In this document: in pieces, positions 1 to 7,897 of the stretch
Layout: every line of letters begins with the position of its first letter
Position numbering within the stretch: the first letter of the stretch is position 1
Source: Mycolicibacterium sp. S2-37
GTDB lineage: Bacteria > Actinomycetota > Actinomycetes > Mycobacteriales > Mycobacteriaceae
Direction: 5' to 3'
Length of the DNA stretch: 64,000 nt
Assembly: GCF_017352375.1 (NCBI RefSeq)
Contig: NZ_JAFEVR010000004.1
Span: forward strand, 434,001-498,000
The notes under the pieces: model-generated
Told to the model about the DNA's origin: nothing
Databases searched by the model: none
Seen by the model: the letters and a program-made list of their open reading frames with translations, nothing else
Position numbers and translations under genes: made by a program

Positions 1-2
1 AC

Positions 3-302
3 GAACCGACGTTCTACGTCAACGGCCAGCCGGTCGATGAGTTGTCCAATGTGCGTGTCACGTTCTACTCCATCGACTGCGGTAGAGGCGTGGAGTTCTC
101 CGAACTGGTAGAGAGTGCGCGCTACGACTACAACAACGCCTCACCGCGCGTGTGGAATGAGCTGGCTGAGTTCTACGCCGATCCGGCCGGTGGCAAGTAC
201 ATCGACGGCGAGCCGAAGCAATGGCCGGATGACGATGACGACTGGGTCAGCCACCTGGACGAGGGCGAGGATTCGCCATATTGGGCGACTGTGCTGGGAT
301 GA
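3..302 (+). CDS. Hypothetical phage protein, 5' end outside window
   Basis: The reading frame is open from the left edge, so the gene starts before the window; a TTG at 42 is possible but has no clear ribosome site. The protein is acidic, with a run of five Asp near residue 75 and many aromatic residues. No family was recognised. The next gene starts 20 bases downstream in the same direction, so this belongs to the rightward early operon. Confidence 0.6.
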   Translation, partial: EPTFYVNGQPVDELSNVRVTFYSIDCGRGVEFSELVESARYDYNNASPRVWNELAEFYADPAGGKYIDGEPKQWPDDDDDWVSHLDEGEDSPYWATVLG

Positions 303-322
303 CGGCGCCCGCACGGGGCAAG

Positions 323-733
323 ATGAGGACTGTGAATGAACCAACCGAGAAGCAATGCTCATCATGCAGGCAAACCAAGCCGCTGGATGAGTTCTACTCA
401 GCGGCGACCGGGAAGTATGGCCGTAAGAGTATCTGCAAGACGTGCACCCTGGACAAGCAGCGCGGCACGTCGAAAGTCCAGCGGTCAGGACCTCCCCCAG
501 TGGACCTGAAAGCCATCCGCAACGCCGCGGGCATGTCTCTGTGGGATATGGCGCGTGCCCTCGGCATGACAGCACGCAGCGGCGACGTCAACGTGTCGCA
601 GATCGAGAAGCGGAAAGACTGGAAGCTGTCATCACTGCTGAACTACTTCCGGGCGGCCGGCGCAGAGGCGGAGCTGGTCGTGACGGTGCGGGGAAAGACG
701 TTGAGATTCAATCTTCTAGGTGTTGACACCTAG
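323..733 (+). CDS. Zinc-ribbon / helix-turn-helix protein
   Basis: 136 aa from ATG 323; GTG 332 is an alternative start. The N-terminus has two Cys-x2-Cys pairs (CSSC and CKTC, about 25 residues apart), typical of a small zinc ribbon. The C-terminal half (LKAIRNAAGMSLWDMARALG onward) looks like an Xre-type HTH. The combination suggests a DNA-binding regulator. Its stop codon lies inside the palindrome at 716-733 that overlaps the next promoter, so it could control that promoter; this is inference. Confidence 0.65.
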   Translation: MRTVNEPTEKQCSSCRQTKPLDEFYSAATGKYGRKSICKTCTLDKQRGTSKVQRSGPPPVDLKAIRNAAGMSLWDMARALGMTARSGDVNVSQIEKRKDWKLSSLLNYFRAAGAEAELVVTVRGKTLRFNLLGVDT

Positions 734-751
734 GGTCGACTGTACTAGACT
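716..751 (+). promoter_or_regulatory. Sigma-A type promoter with overlapping palindrome
   Basis: TTGACA at 723-728 and TAGACT at 746-751 are separated by exactly 17 bases, a near-consensus housekeeping promoter firing into the gene at 786. The -35 box is embedded in the inverted repeat CTAGGTGT-TG-ACACCTAG (716-733), a plausible operator. Confidence 0.55.
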
Positions 752-785
752 CAGGACATAAGCAAGAGCAACCGAAAGGGAAGCA

Positions 786-1310
786 ATGACCATCACCAAG
801 ATCGTTGAACGGGAAGCGCCTAACGGCGACTTCTACCGCATTGAGGTTGAGTTGCGACAGGATGACTCGAACCTCTCTGACGGATTCGCCGTCACCACAC
901 TCGTCTACGAGAAGCGCGGCAACCGGTCGGGACGGTCGCGGTACAACGCCGGTCGGGACGCGGACGGTGGCGGAGCGGCGCACGACGCGATCCTCAAGGT
1001 GGCGCCGGAATTGGCGCCCGTGGTCGCGGTCCATCTGGCCGACCCCGATGGGGTGCCCATGCACGCGGTGGCGAACGGCTGGTACTTCTACAGCGGCGAG
1101 GGTGAGGACTACGAGCGGCGGCACTACGGACAGGACTACATCGACCGGCAGGGCACGCGACGTGAGCGGGCAGCGCGTGCGCTACACATCCCCGCCGACG
1201 AACTGCCGGAAGGAATGACCAAAGAGCAGTTCACCGCGTTCGCCGAGTCGCTGCGCCCGCGATGGGCGGACATGGCAGCGGCGGCGCGCAAGATCATCGA
1301 GGGGCTGTGA
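786..1310 (+). CDS. Hypothetical phage protein
   Basis: 174 aa. ATG 786 follows AAAGGGAAGCA, a good ribosome site, and is the first gene after the promoter at 723-751. It is a soluble, acidic protein with no recognised domain. The stop overlaps the next start (TGATG). Confidence 0.65.
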   Translation: MTITKIVEREAPNGDFYRIEVELRQDDSNLSDGFAVTTLVYEKRGNRSGRSRYNAGRDADGGGAAHDAILKVAPELAPVVAVHLADPDGVPMHAVANGWYFYSGEGEDYERRHYGQDYIDRQGTRRERAARALHIPADELPEGMTKEQFTAFAESLRPRWADMAAAARKIIEGL

Positions 1311-1846
1311 TGAACGGCGAACCGGCAGCTTTCGCGGTATTCAAGGGCGATGAGGCGGTGTCGCCGGTCATGTCCCAGCGGCACGCAATCGACTACGCCG
1401 AACGGGAATTCGGCGTGACGCTGCTCGACTTGTACCACGGGACCAGTGAGTACAGAGTCCGGGGCAAGCTGGACGAGCGCGATGAGGCAGCGCGGGCCGA
1501 GCGGCAGGCTAAGCGGGACGCCTCACCGAAGGTCGTTGCCGAGGGTGACGTGATCGTGTTCCCCACGGGTGAGCGACTGCGAGTGTCCAACACACGCGGC
1601 ACGTACCACGGCAGGCAGCAGGTGCAGACCACGACCGGTGGCAGCTTCCATTGGATGAGCACGGGCGGCATGTCCTACTCCGGTGGCCTGCTCTCCCCCA
1701 TCAATGGCGACACACTCAGGCCGACCGACGAGACCGCCGAGGTTCCGGCGTGGTTCTTCCACCACGGATTCGCCACGGCACACAACGGCGTTCACACGAC
1801 GGCGCGGGTGCGGGTGTGGCGCACCACGGCCGAGGTGCCGCGGTGA
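1310..1846 (+). CDS. Hypothetical phage protein
   Basis: 178 aa. ATG 1310 is chosen over the upstream in-frame ATG 1262 because it overlaps the preceding stop as TGATG, the pattern seen throughout this operon. A central charged helix (about residues 50-70) precedes a beta-rich part. No family recognised. Confidence 0.65.
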   Translation: MNGEPAAFAVFKGDEAVSPVMSQRHAIDYAEREFGVTLLDLYHGTSEYRVRGKLDERDEAARAERQAKRDASPKVVAEGDVIVFPTGERLRVSNTRGTYHGRQQVQTTTGGSFHWMSTGGMSYSGGLLSPINGDTLRPTDETAEVPAWFFHHGFATAHNGVHTTARVRVWRTTAEVPR

Positions 1847-2139
1847 ACGCCGAGCAGGTCGCCAAGTGCACGGCGCGAGGGATATCGGAAGTGCTGCAAT
1901 CGGTCCCGGCGTCCACACTGGTCGCCGGTGACCAGTTCGTCAAGCCGGGATTCCTGTCCGTCTACACCACCGACGCCGAGGGCTACGCGTCACTGCGGGC
2001 GGATGCGTCCATGAACGCAACGCGATTCGAGGTGGTGAGCGTGGGCGCCGAGGTCACCGCGCGACGACTCAGCGACGGCGCAGTGTTCACGCAGGACGTG
2101 GGACGCTACAGCGCCTTACGGGTGGTGACGGTGCCGTGA
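1843..2139 (+). CDS. Hypothetical phage protein
   Basis: 98 aa from GTG 1843, which overlaps the upstream stop as GTGA. A short N-terminal helix is followed by an apparent beta-rich domain. No family recognised; translationally coupled to both neighbours. Confidence 0.6.
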   Translation: MNAEQVAKCTARGISEVLQSVPASTLVAGDQFVKPGFLSVYTTDAEGYASLRADASMNATRFEVVSVGAEVTARRLSDGAVFTQDVGRYSALRVVTVP

Positions 2140-2444
2140 TTGCCCTCTACACGGACGGCACTCCGGTCCGAGAGGGCGACCGGGTGCGGTACCACCAGAC
2201 CCCCGGTGGCCTCATGGCGCCACCGTCGAATCCTGACGGGTCGATCAAGTGGCACGAGGGCATCGCCAGGCGGTATCCCTACACGGACGAGCAGCGGCAA
2301 CGCCTTCTCGACCGCCGTGTCCGGGAGGGTTACGGCATCGACCCCGACGAATTGCATTGCTACGGCGTCGATGACTGGTGCGGTGGCGACCGGATGGCCT
2401 ACCTGCACATGGCGCCGCACATCATCGAACGAATGGAGGACTGA
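2136..2444 (+). CDS. Hypothetical phage protein
   Basis: 102 aa from GTG 2136 (GTGA overlap). It begins with a small beta-barrel-like stretch (YTDGTPVREGDRVRYHQTP) resembling SH3/KOW-type modules. It lies directly before the Ku gene. Function unknown. Confidence 0.6.
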   Translation: MIALYTDGTPVREGDRVRYHQTPGGLMAPPSNPDGSIKWHEGIARRYPYTDEQRQRLLDRRVREGYGIDPDELHCYGVDDWCGGDRMAYLHMAPHIIERMED

Positions 2445-2446
2445 CC

Positions 2447-3214
2447 ATGAGGGCAATCTGGACGGGCGCCGTGAGTTTCGGACTGGTCAACGTACCGGTC
2501 AAGCTCTACGGCGCCACCGAGGACCACGACACACCCGGACACCAGGTGCACGACAAAGACAATGGGCGCATCCGCTACAAGCGGGTGTGCGAGGAGTGCG
2601 GCGAAGTGGTCGAGTACGCCAACATCACCAAGGGCTACGAGTACGGCGACCAGACCATCGTGCTCACCGCCGACGACCTCTCGCACATCGCCGCCGAGCG
2701 CGACAAGGTGATCGACGTGCTGGAATTCGTGCCGGCCGATGCCATCGACCCGCTGATGTACGACAAGGCGTACTACCTGGGACCGCAGAAGGGCGCAGAC
2801 AAGGCGTACAACCTCCTCACGGCCACACTGGCGCGTGTGGAGCGGGTAGCCCTGGTCAAGTTCGCCATGCGCAGCAAAACGCGGCTGGCGGCGCTGCGAG
2901 TCCTCCCGAAAGAGGGTGTGCTGGTCGCCCACACGTTGCGGTGGCCGGATGAGGTACGCCACGCGACCGAGGTCAAGGTGAGCGAGGTCGAGGTCTCCGA
3001 CAAGGAGCTGAACCTCGCCGAAATGCTGGTCGAGTCGATGGCGAACGAGTTCAACCCGGACCGCTACCGCGACACCTACCAGGAGGAGCTGCGGGAACTG
3101 CTGGCGCTCAAGGCCGAAGGTGCCGAGCTGCCGGTGGTCGAGGAATCGGAGACCGAGGACGTCTCCGACCTGCTGGCCGCGCTCGAAGCGTCGATCAAGG
3201 GGAAGGGGAAGTGA
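2447..3214 (+). CDS. ku: Ku-family DNA end-binding protein
   Basis: 255 aa, Ku core. The start MRAIWTGAVSFGLVNVPVKL is the signature N-terminus of prokaryotic Ku; VEYANITKGYEYGDQTIVL and the ring-forming middle match the family beta-barrel. The C-terminus ends in an acidic region and a short Lys/Gly tail instead of the long basic tail of some host Ku proteins. Ku forms a dimeric ring on double-strand ends and recruits the host end-joining ligase LigD. Ku genes are known in mycobacteriophages Omega and Corndog, where Ku and host LigD circularise genomes with very short cohesive ends. Start: ATG 2447 with GGAGGA upstream. No phage LigD is visible, so host LigD is the likely partner. Confidence 0.95.
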   Translation: MRAIWTGAVSFGLVNVPVKLYGATEDHDTPGHQVHDKDNGRIRYKRVCEECGEVVEYANITKGYEYGDQTIVLTADDLSHIAAERDKVIDVLEFVPADAIDPLMYDKAYYLGPQKGADKAYNLLTATLARVERVALVKFAMRSKTRLAALRVLPKEGVLVAHTLRWPDEVRHATEVKVSEVEVSDKELNLAEMLVESMANEFNPDRYRDTYQEELRELLALKAEGAELPVVEESETEDVSDLLAALEASIKGKGK

Positions 3215-3423
3215 TGCGCCGCATCATCAACAACGCCAAGGCGTTCCTGCTGGGTTTCCGCGACGGATGGGAGCAGCCGGAGTACCTGTCCACGTCGCGG
3301 AACGTCGACCACCTGTACGTCGAGGGCGGTGATCCATGGGACTGGCAGGACCGAGGTATCAATGTCGGTCAGCGCGTGCGAGCGCCGCGTCGGTACCAGC
3401 GATTCGAGGAGGGGAAGCGATGA
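3214..3423 (+). CDS. Small hypothetical protein after Ku
   Basis: 69 aa; ATG 3214 overlaps the Ku stop (GTG 3211 is an in-frame alternative). The N-terminus is amphipathic (MRRIINNAKAFLLGFRDGW). Unknown function; coupled to Ku. Confidence 0.5.
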   Translation: MRRIINNAKAFLLGFRDGWEQPEYLSTSRNVDHLYVEGGDPWDWQDRGINVGQRVRAPRRYQRFEEGKR

Positions 3424-3890
3424 TGAACGGTACCGACGTGTGGATGCTGTCGCGCTACGACGGGAAAGGGTTGTACGCGCTGGCATTCCCATCCTCGGAG
3501 GCGCTGGTCGATTACGTCATCGACTACTACGGCGGCAACGGCGATCTGATCATCGAACCGCCGAAGGATGGCGATGACCTGGACGCGTGGCTGGCGCCGA
3601 TCGAGAGCGACTACGGCATCGAACTGTCCATCGACCACGACGTGATGGCTGAGGCGCCGGAGGGCGCCACCACCCACGATCCGCACGAACACGTCGAGAA
3701 GATCGCCACGGAGGCCGGGTACGCCGTGATGGGCAGAAGCGGCATCCTCGGCATCCTCGTGGACCGTGAGACCGTCAGTGCCCAGCGGATTCTCGCACTG
3801 ACCGACGACGACGTGGATCGCCTCTACGACTCGTTCGTCGGACCGGCAGTTGACGGCATCGAGGACGAGCTGCTGGGAGGGTCACGGTGA
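3420..3890 (+). CDS. Hypothetical phage protein
   Basis: 156 aa from ATG 3420 (ATGA overlap). Acidic and soluble. No recognised motif. Confidence 0.65.
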   Translation: MMNGTDVWMLSRYDGKGLYALAFPSSEALVDYVIDYYGGNGDLIIEPPKDGDDLDAWLAPIESDYGIELSIDHDVMAEAPEGATTHDPHEHVEKIATEAGYAVMGRSGILGILVDRETVSAQRILALTDDDVDRLYDSFVGPAVDGIEDELLGGSR

Positions 3891-3929
3891 GCGTTCGTCG
3901 ACTACAGCGACGTACCCGGCTACGACCTG

Positions 3930-4151
3930 GTGCTCGAATCCACCGGCCACGGGTGGATGGGCACCTACGGATTCTTGGTGCAGGCAGCGGTCAAGGACAT
4001 AACCCTTGAAGGTCCGCACTCCCCCGTCGAGGTCACGCTGTCGGATGGTGAAACGGTCACCGGAGAGTTGAAACCGGGGAGTGGTGACGACGTGTTCACC
4101 ATCGACCATCGCGTGATCGAGGTCGATGACGTGATCGGATTCCGGGCGTGA
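3930..4151 (+). CDS. Hypothetical protein, start disrupted or unclear
   Basis: The frame from GTG 3930 is protein-like, and the coding appearance continues upstream (FVDYSDVPGYDL). That upstream part has no start codon in frame. The natural start GTG 3887, with GGGAGG and a GTGA overlap, is one frame away. A one-base frameshift near 3890, or a start at 3930, would both explain this. Confidence 0.45.
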   Translation: MLESTGHGWMGTYGFLVQAAVKDITLEGPHSPVEVTLSDGETVTGELKPGSGDDVFTIDHRVIEVDDVIGFRA

Positions 4152-4176
4152 CCTGACAATCGCGTCATTATCGGCA

Positions 4177-4205
4177 TTGACACATAGGGAAATACGGAAT
4201 ACGCT
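4177..4205 (+). promoter_or_regulatory. Sigma-A type promoter
   Basis: TTGACA (4177-4182), a 17-base spacer and TACGCT (4200-4205). The sequence after the -35 (CACATAGG) resembles the half-site at the promoter at 723. It would transcribe the gene at 4244 with a leader of about 30 bases. Confidence 0.6.
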
Positions 4206-4243
4206 AAACACATATTCGGACAACGAAAGGGAGGTGCCCAAAA

Positions 4244-4993
4244 ATGGACAACGTTGACAGCTTCACCATCACCCGCGACGGCCGCAACTACGAGGTCGTG
4301 GTGATGGTGGACCCGGAACCGCTGAATCCTCGTGAGAACTACGACCACAGCGCGACGCAGTTCCTCGTCATGCAGTACACCTACAGCCGGTGGGACACCT
4401 ACGTGGACGAGCTGGACGGCCTCGTCACCACCCCCTCCGGGACGCAGGCGCCCAACTACGCCGGTGCCGCGCTCAAGCATTTCATCGACCGCTACCGCGA
4501 CGCGGGTGCGAGCAACTGGGGCCACCAGATCGTGCGTGCGTTCCACCTGTGGACGGTCATCACCGGTTCCCCGGTGCGCCTGGTCACCGGCGAGAGCCGG
4601 GGCTACAGCCAGTCCGACTGGCACTTCTGGTTCGCGCTCGTCGACACCAGCGGCAGCGAGTTCGATCCGGCCGTGCATTCGACGCCGACCGATCCGGCCA
4701 AGCTGGCGCACGACGAGGCAGAGGAATACGCGGCCTACGCATTCGGTGACGTGTTCGGCGTCCGGGTGACCGGCGAGGACGGTGACGACACTTCGGTCTG
4801 GGGTGTCGTGGATCGGGGCAACACCCGCGGTGAGCGGACTTACGTCCGGGAGGTCGCTGAGGATCTGGTCGGTGAGGTCGCCCACGTCGAGGCGGAACGC
4901 GCCGCCGAGGCCGAGCGTGAGGCGCGGGAACGTGCCGAGGAGTTGCAGGCCGAGGCCAGCCTGGTCGGCGCCGGATACGTGGGGGTGATCTGA
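4244..4993 (+). CDS. Hypothetical phage protein with C-terminal coiled coil
   Basis: 249 aa. ATG 4244 follows AAAGGGAGGTG, the strongest ribosome site in this arm, and its own promoter. The first 200 residues look globular. Residues about 205-240 are an Ala/Glu/Arg heptad-rich helix, probably a coiled coil. No family recognised, but first position after a strong promoter implies high expression. Confidence 0.7.
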   Translation: MDNVDSFTITRDGRNYEVVVMVDPEPLNPRENYDHSATQFLVMQYTYSRWDTYVDELDGLVTTPSGTQAPNYAGAALKHFIDRYRDAGASNWGHQIVRAFHLWTVITGSPVRLVTGESRGYSQSDWHFWFALVDTSGSEFDPAVHSTPTDPAKLAHDEAEEYAAYAFGDVFGVRVTGEDGDDTSVWGVVDRGNTRGERTYVREVAEDLVGEVAHVEAERAAEAEREARERAEELQAEASLVGAGYVGVI

Positions 4994-5250
4994 TGGACTT
5001 CTACACTCTCGCCGTCGTCCCCGAAGGGACCAACGAGCCGTCCGTCTCGGTCCACCTGGACTACGACTCAGCGGTCGCATGGTTGCGGTCGGGCTGGGAC
5101 GTGGATGGGCGCTATGACGACCAGGACGACGACACGTTCATCGACGGCCTCAAGGATCTAGGTTACGGCGTCGAGATTGACTCACAGACACTCAAGCTGG
5201 GCGACCGGTACAGCGTGCGCGACAACGAGACCCGGGAGTGGGTCGCATGA
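4993..5250 (+). CDS. Hypothetical phage protein
   Basis: 85 aa; ATG 4993 overlaps the preceding stop (TGATG). Small, acidic, alpha/beta appearance. Unknown. Confidence 0.6.
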   Translation: MDFYTLAVVPEGTNEPSVSVHLDYDSAVAWLRSGWDVDGRYDDQDDDTFIDGLKDLGYGVEIDSQTLKLGDRYSVRDNETREWVA

Positions 5251-5333
5251 TCGACGCCTACGTGGAGGCCTACGTGGAACTGCTGACTGCCATCGTCCGG
5301 TGGCGCCGGTGGATCGAAGGGGGTTGGTCGTGA
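5247..5333 (+). CDS. 28-residue microprotein
   Basis: ATG 5247 is an ATGA overlap with the previous gene and the stop overlaps GTG 5330 of the next. The helix is aromatic and hydrophobic. Called mainly because it fills an otherwise empty coupled slot. Confidence 0.35.
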   Translation: MIDAYVEAYVELLTAIVRWRRWIEGGWS

Positions 5334-5881
5334 CCCTCGTATCCGACCTCGCTGACCGTGGCGAGCACATCGACATTGACTCGGCGCCTAACTGCCATTT
5401 GGAGGTCAATGTCGAGGAGCAGCAGGCCATCATCGTGTGGACGGAGAATCTGCGATTCCACGCCGAGCTGGCGCAGTCCGACGAGGAGCGGTTCGCCGCA
5501 TCATCCATCGGGACGCTGAACAGGTGGGCCGAACTCACCGAGGGCGGATGGCTCAAGGCCGGTGCCGAGGCGGCATTGGGCGAGGAACTGGCCCGCATCC
5601 TGGTCGAGAAGGCCGGTCTCAGCGCGGAGTTCGTTCAGTCGGTGCACGACAAGCGTGGATCGGCTGTGGAGGTCTGGACAGCAGACACCGGTTCCGACGA
5701 GCCATGCGTCACCTTCGAGATTGTCACCGGCTACGAGGACGGCGAGACCTACGAGGCGTGGCTGGAACGGGTCGGCTGGCCGGTCCGCGCGACGCTGATC
5801 AACTGCACCGACCCGGGGACGTTCATGTTCCCGTACCTGTTCTCCCGAATCCTCTACCACCCCATCGCGCAGGAGGTTTGA
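5330..5881 (+). CDS. Hypothetical phage protein
   Basis: 183 aa from GTG 5330. It is chosen over the upstream in-frame ATG 5177 because that start would bury the neighbouring gene. Mixed alpha/beta, acidic; no motif recognised. Confidence 0.65.
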   Translation: MTLVSDLADRGEHIDIDSAPNCHLEVNVEEQQAIIVWTENLRFHAELAQSDEERFAASSIGTLNRWAELTEGGWLKAGAEAALGEELARILVEKAGLSAEFVQSVHDKRGSAVEVWTADTGSDEPCVTFEIVTGYEDGETYEAWLERVGWPVRATLINCTDPGTFMFPYLFSRILYHPIAQEV

Positions 5882-5884
5882 CCC

Positions 5885-6031
5885 ATGGCCAAGGTGCAGA
5901 TCGAGCTGGATACGGAATGGTCCGAGTTCCATTGCGTGCAGCAGTACGCCGACGACGAGGGTATCGACCTCAACACGGCTGCCCTCCGACTCATTGACAT
6001 GGGTCTGGGGTGCGTGGAGGCCGACTCGTGA
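5885..6031 (+). CDS. 48-aa protein, possible ribbon-helix-helix
   Basis: Begins MAKVQIELDTEWSEF: a short beta strand, then two helices, reminiscent of ribbon-helix-helix DNA-binding proteins. Starts 3 bases after the upstream stop. Fold assignment is tentative. Confidence 0.5.
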   Translation: MAKVQIELDTEWSEFHCVQQYADDEGIDLNTAALRLIDMGLGCVEADS

Positions 6032-6432
6032 GCCTGAGTGACCGTGCCCTGCGCATCGCCATTGACTCGATCAACCGCAAGCTGGATGACCCGATCCGCC
6101 CATTCGACTCAATGGAGGACGAGCGGATGCACTACGAGGCCCGAAACGAGCTGGCCGACGAGCTGGCGCGGCGGGGAGGCGCGATGAGCGCATCCGAAAA
6201 GGTAGCGCAGTGGGTGCCGATCAACGACTATCCGGGCGACCAGCGTTACGACGACGTTCCTGGTACCGAGGATGCCTCCTACTGGGGTGAGATTGGTACT
6301 GCCGACGCAGGCCGGTGGTCCTGGACCATCATCGCCACCGACGATCAAGCGGAGCAGTGGGAGGCTGCCGGCGGCTTTGTCGATACCGAGGACGAAGCGA
6401 AGGCCGCTGTGGAGGCGTGGCGGCCACTGTAA
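6028..6432 (+). CDS. Hypothetical phage protein
   Basis: 134 aa from GTG 6028 (GTGA overlap). A helical N-terminus with a conserved-looking YEARNELADELARR stretch is followed by a Trp-rich C-terminal half. Unknown. Confidence 0.65.
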   Translation: MSLSDRALRIAIDSINRKLDDPIRPFDSMEDERMHYEARNELADELARRGGAMSASEKVAQWVPINDYPGDQRYDDVPGTEDASYWGEIGTADAGRWSWTIIATDDQAEQWEAAGGFVDTEDEAKAAVEAWRPL

Positions 6433-6555
6433 GTGGAGAAGCGAATTCGAGCAGCCGTCGAGCGTCACAAAGAACGCCTCACGGCAATGCACCAGCGACT
6501 CAAGGAGGTACAGAAGATGATTGACAACTTCCCCCACACAGGCGACGATGGCTGA
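6433..6555 (+). CDS. 40-aa basic helical protein
   Basis: GTG 6433 directly follows the preceding TAA. A single Lys/Arg-rich helix (MEKRIRAAVERHKERL), likely oligomeric or nucleic-acid-binding. Its end overlaps the next gene. Confidence 0.4.
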   Translation: MEKRIRAAVERHKERLTAMHQRLKEVQKMIDNFPHTGDDG

Positions 6556-6715
6556 TCGACTCGAAGAACTGAAACGCGTTCAGGCGCTACGCATCAAAGC
6601 GGTATCCACACTCAAGGCGGAATTGGATGCCACAGTGGAGCGCAAGCAGCGTGAGATAGACAACCTCGAAGCGCAACAGACCAGCGACCGACCGGCATTG
6701 AAGGTGGCGACGTGA
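6548..6715 (+). CDS. 55-aa coiled-coil protein
   Basis: ATG 6548; heptad-like helix MADRLEELKRVQALRIKAVS continuing for about 45 residues. Probably forms a coiled coil. Function unknown. Confidence 0.5.
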   Translation: MADRLEELKRVQALRIKAVSTLKAELDATVERKQREIDNLEAQQTSDRPALKVAT

Positions 6716-6840
6716 TCTTCCTCGGAATCGGCACCCTCGCACACATGATCATGCCGGAAGACGGCAACTTCGCTCTCTCGTGCGTTTTCGTTGCAGCATT
6801 GGCCTTCTGGGTTTACGCCCACACGGGTAAGCGCAACTAG
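6712..6840 (+). CDS. 42-aa membrane microprotein
   Basis: GTG 6712 (GTGA overlap). One hydrophobic stretch near the C-terminus (FALSCVFVAALAFWVYA) then a basic end, typical of a single-pass inner-membrane peptide. Its stop abuts the stop of the antisense HNH gene. Confidence 0.45.
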   Translation: MIFLGIGTLAHMIMPEDGNFALSCVFVAALAFWVYAHTGKRN

Positions 6841-7137
6841 TCACCAGTCGGGCTGCACCCACTTCTTCGCCACATAAGGCGTAGCGCCCCGCTCACGGTT
6901 GCATTTACTGTGGCTGGGCTGGAGATTCGTTGGGTCATACGCTCGGTGAGGATGCGTTTTCACCGGGTAGATGTGATCGGCCTCAAAGCTCTCCGGGTGA
7001 TTCCGCGGCGCCGAATAGTCAATCGGCTGCCGGCAGTGAACGCACCGGGCATTTCTCATCTTGCATTGGTATTTGAACTTCGATTTGAGCTGGCGCTCTT
7101 TGTGGCCGTTGTTCAAGTTCGACAAGTATTGACACAC
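6841..7137 (-). CDS. HNH endonuclease, antisense within the rightward operon
   Basis: 98 aa. The motif is CVHCRQPIDY...SFEADHIYPV...NLQPSHSKCNRERG: paired zinc cysteines, the HNH His in DHI, Asn and final His/Cys, as in phage HNH nucleases. GTG 7137 is used because the family needs the basic helix before the first Cys pair. It is the only minus-strand gene in the left arm and its start overlaps the plus-strand promoter at 7129, typical of an inserted free-standing homing-type nuclease. Could be a restriction-like or DNA-processing HNH. Confidence 0.8.
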   Translation of the reverse strand: MCQYLSNLNNGHKERQLKSKFKYQCKMRNARCVHCRQPIDYSAPRNHPESFEADHIYPVKTHPHRAYDPTNLQPSHSKCNRERGATPYVAKKWVQPDW

Positions 7138-7157
7138 CTAGTCTAATCTGGGACACT
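7129..7157 (+). promoter_or_regulatory. Probable promoter/operator, weak -10
   Basis: TTGACA at 7129-7134 is followed by ACACCTAG (7134-7141), the same half-site as at 726-733. The base run at the expected -10 (GACACT) is poor, so it may be a weak promoter or an operator alone. It lies before the gene at 7189. Confidence 0.4.
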
Positions 7158-7188
7158 TAGGAAAGAATCCACACGGAAGGTTCAGAAA

Positions 7189-7386
7189 TTGAGCATGAAG
7201 ATGCAGGTGCTCGACCAGCCTCGGATCACTCAGGCCAACGTGTATGAGTGCACGTGCGTGTTCAGCTGCGCCGACGATCCGATGACCGCGTGCGGCTGGT
7301 CGGGTGTCGAGTGGCACGTCCATCCCGCGTCGCAACCCGGTTTCGGCCCGTGCCCCGTCCACCCGGACGCTCCGGGGGACCTGTGA
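7189..7386 (+). CDS. Small cysteine-containing hypothetical protein
   Basis: 65 aa; TTG 7189 lies about 9 bases after GGAAGG (ATG 7195 is possible). Three or four Cys and several His/Trp in the C-terminal half suggest metal binding. First gene after the 7129 element. Confidence 0.55.
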   Translation: MSMKMQVLDQPRITQANVYECTCVFSCADDPMTACGWSGVEWHVHPASQPGFGPCPVHPDAPGDL

Positions 7387-7640
7387 AGACGCACAACTGC
7401 TCCGTGCTCTACGACGGCGACAGGCTTCCCACCGTGTCGCCCGTGAGCCAGCTCGACTGCGAGGAGCCGCAATGCAAGTCCCGCGCCGAGCAGGCTGAAA
7501 TAGCTGCTCGCATGTACGACCTCGAATACATCGAGGACCGTCTCGATCAGCACCGAGCGGCGCGCCGACACGCTCAAGACCTGGTCGACATGTGGGAGCT
7601 TTACCGCGAGGCGAAGCTGCGACGAGAGGGGCAGGCATGA
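7383..7640 (+). CDS. Hypothetical helical phage protein
   Basis: 85 aa from GTG 7383 (GTGA overlap). Two cysteines near the N-terminus; the C-terminal 50 residues form a charged amphipathic helix. Unknown. Confidence 0.6.
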   Translation: MKTHNCSVLYDGDRLPTVSPVSQLDCEEPQCKSRAEQAEIAARMYDLEYIEDRLDQHRAARRHAQDLVDMWELYREAKLRREGQA

Positions 7641-7897
7641 GCCATAGCGGGATTCACCTAAACCTGTCGGCCAACTCGCCCGAGGCGATGCGAGAGCTGT
7701 TCGAGCAGTGCATGGCCGAGACGGACAAGCTGCACTACGACGGCAAGCTCATCCACGGCAACCAGGGCGGCGCCGGTCAGGTCTACGTCTTCGGCGAGGA
7801 CTGCCCGGACTGCAAGGCGCGTCACTGGATCGGCGCCCGCAACTGCACGACATGCAATGGCATCAAGCAGGTCGGCCCAGCGTGGGTGATGCCATGA
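7637..7897 (+). CDS. Zinc-finger-like hypothetical protein
   Basis: 86 aa from ATG 7637 (ATGA overlap). CPDC and CTTC pairs separated by about 17 residues near the C-terminus look like a zinc ribbon. Confidence 0.65.
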   Translation: MSHSGIHLNLSANSPEAMRELFEQCMAETDKLHYDGKLIHGNQGGAGQVYVFGEDCPDCKARHWIGARNCTTCNGIKQVGPAWVMP

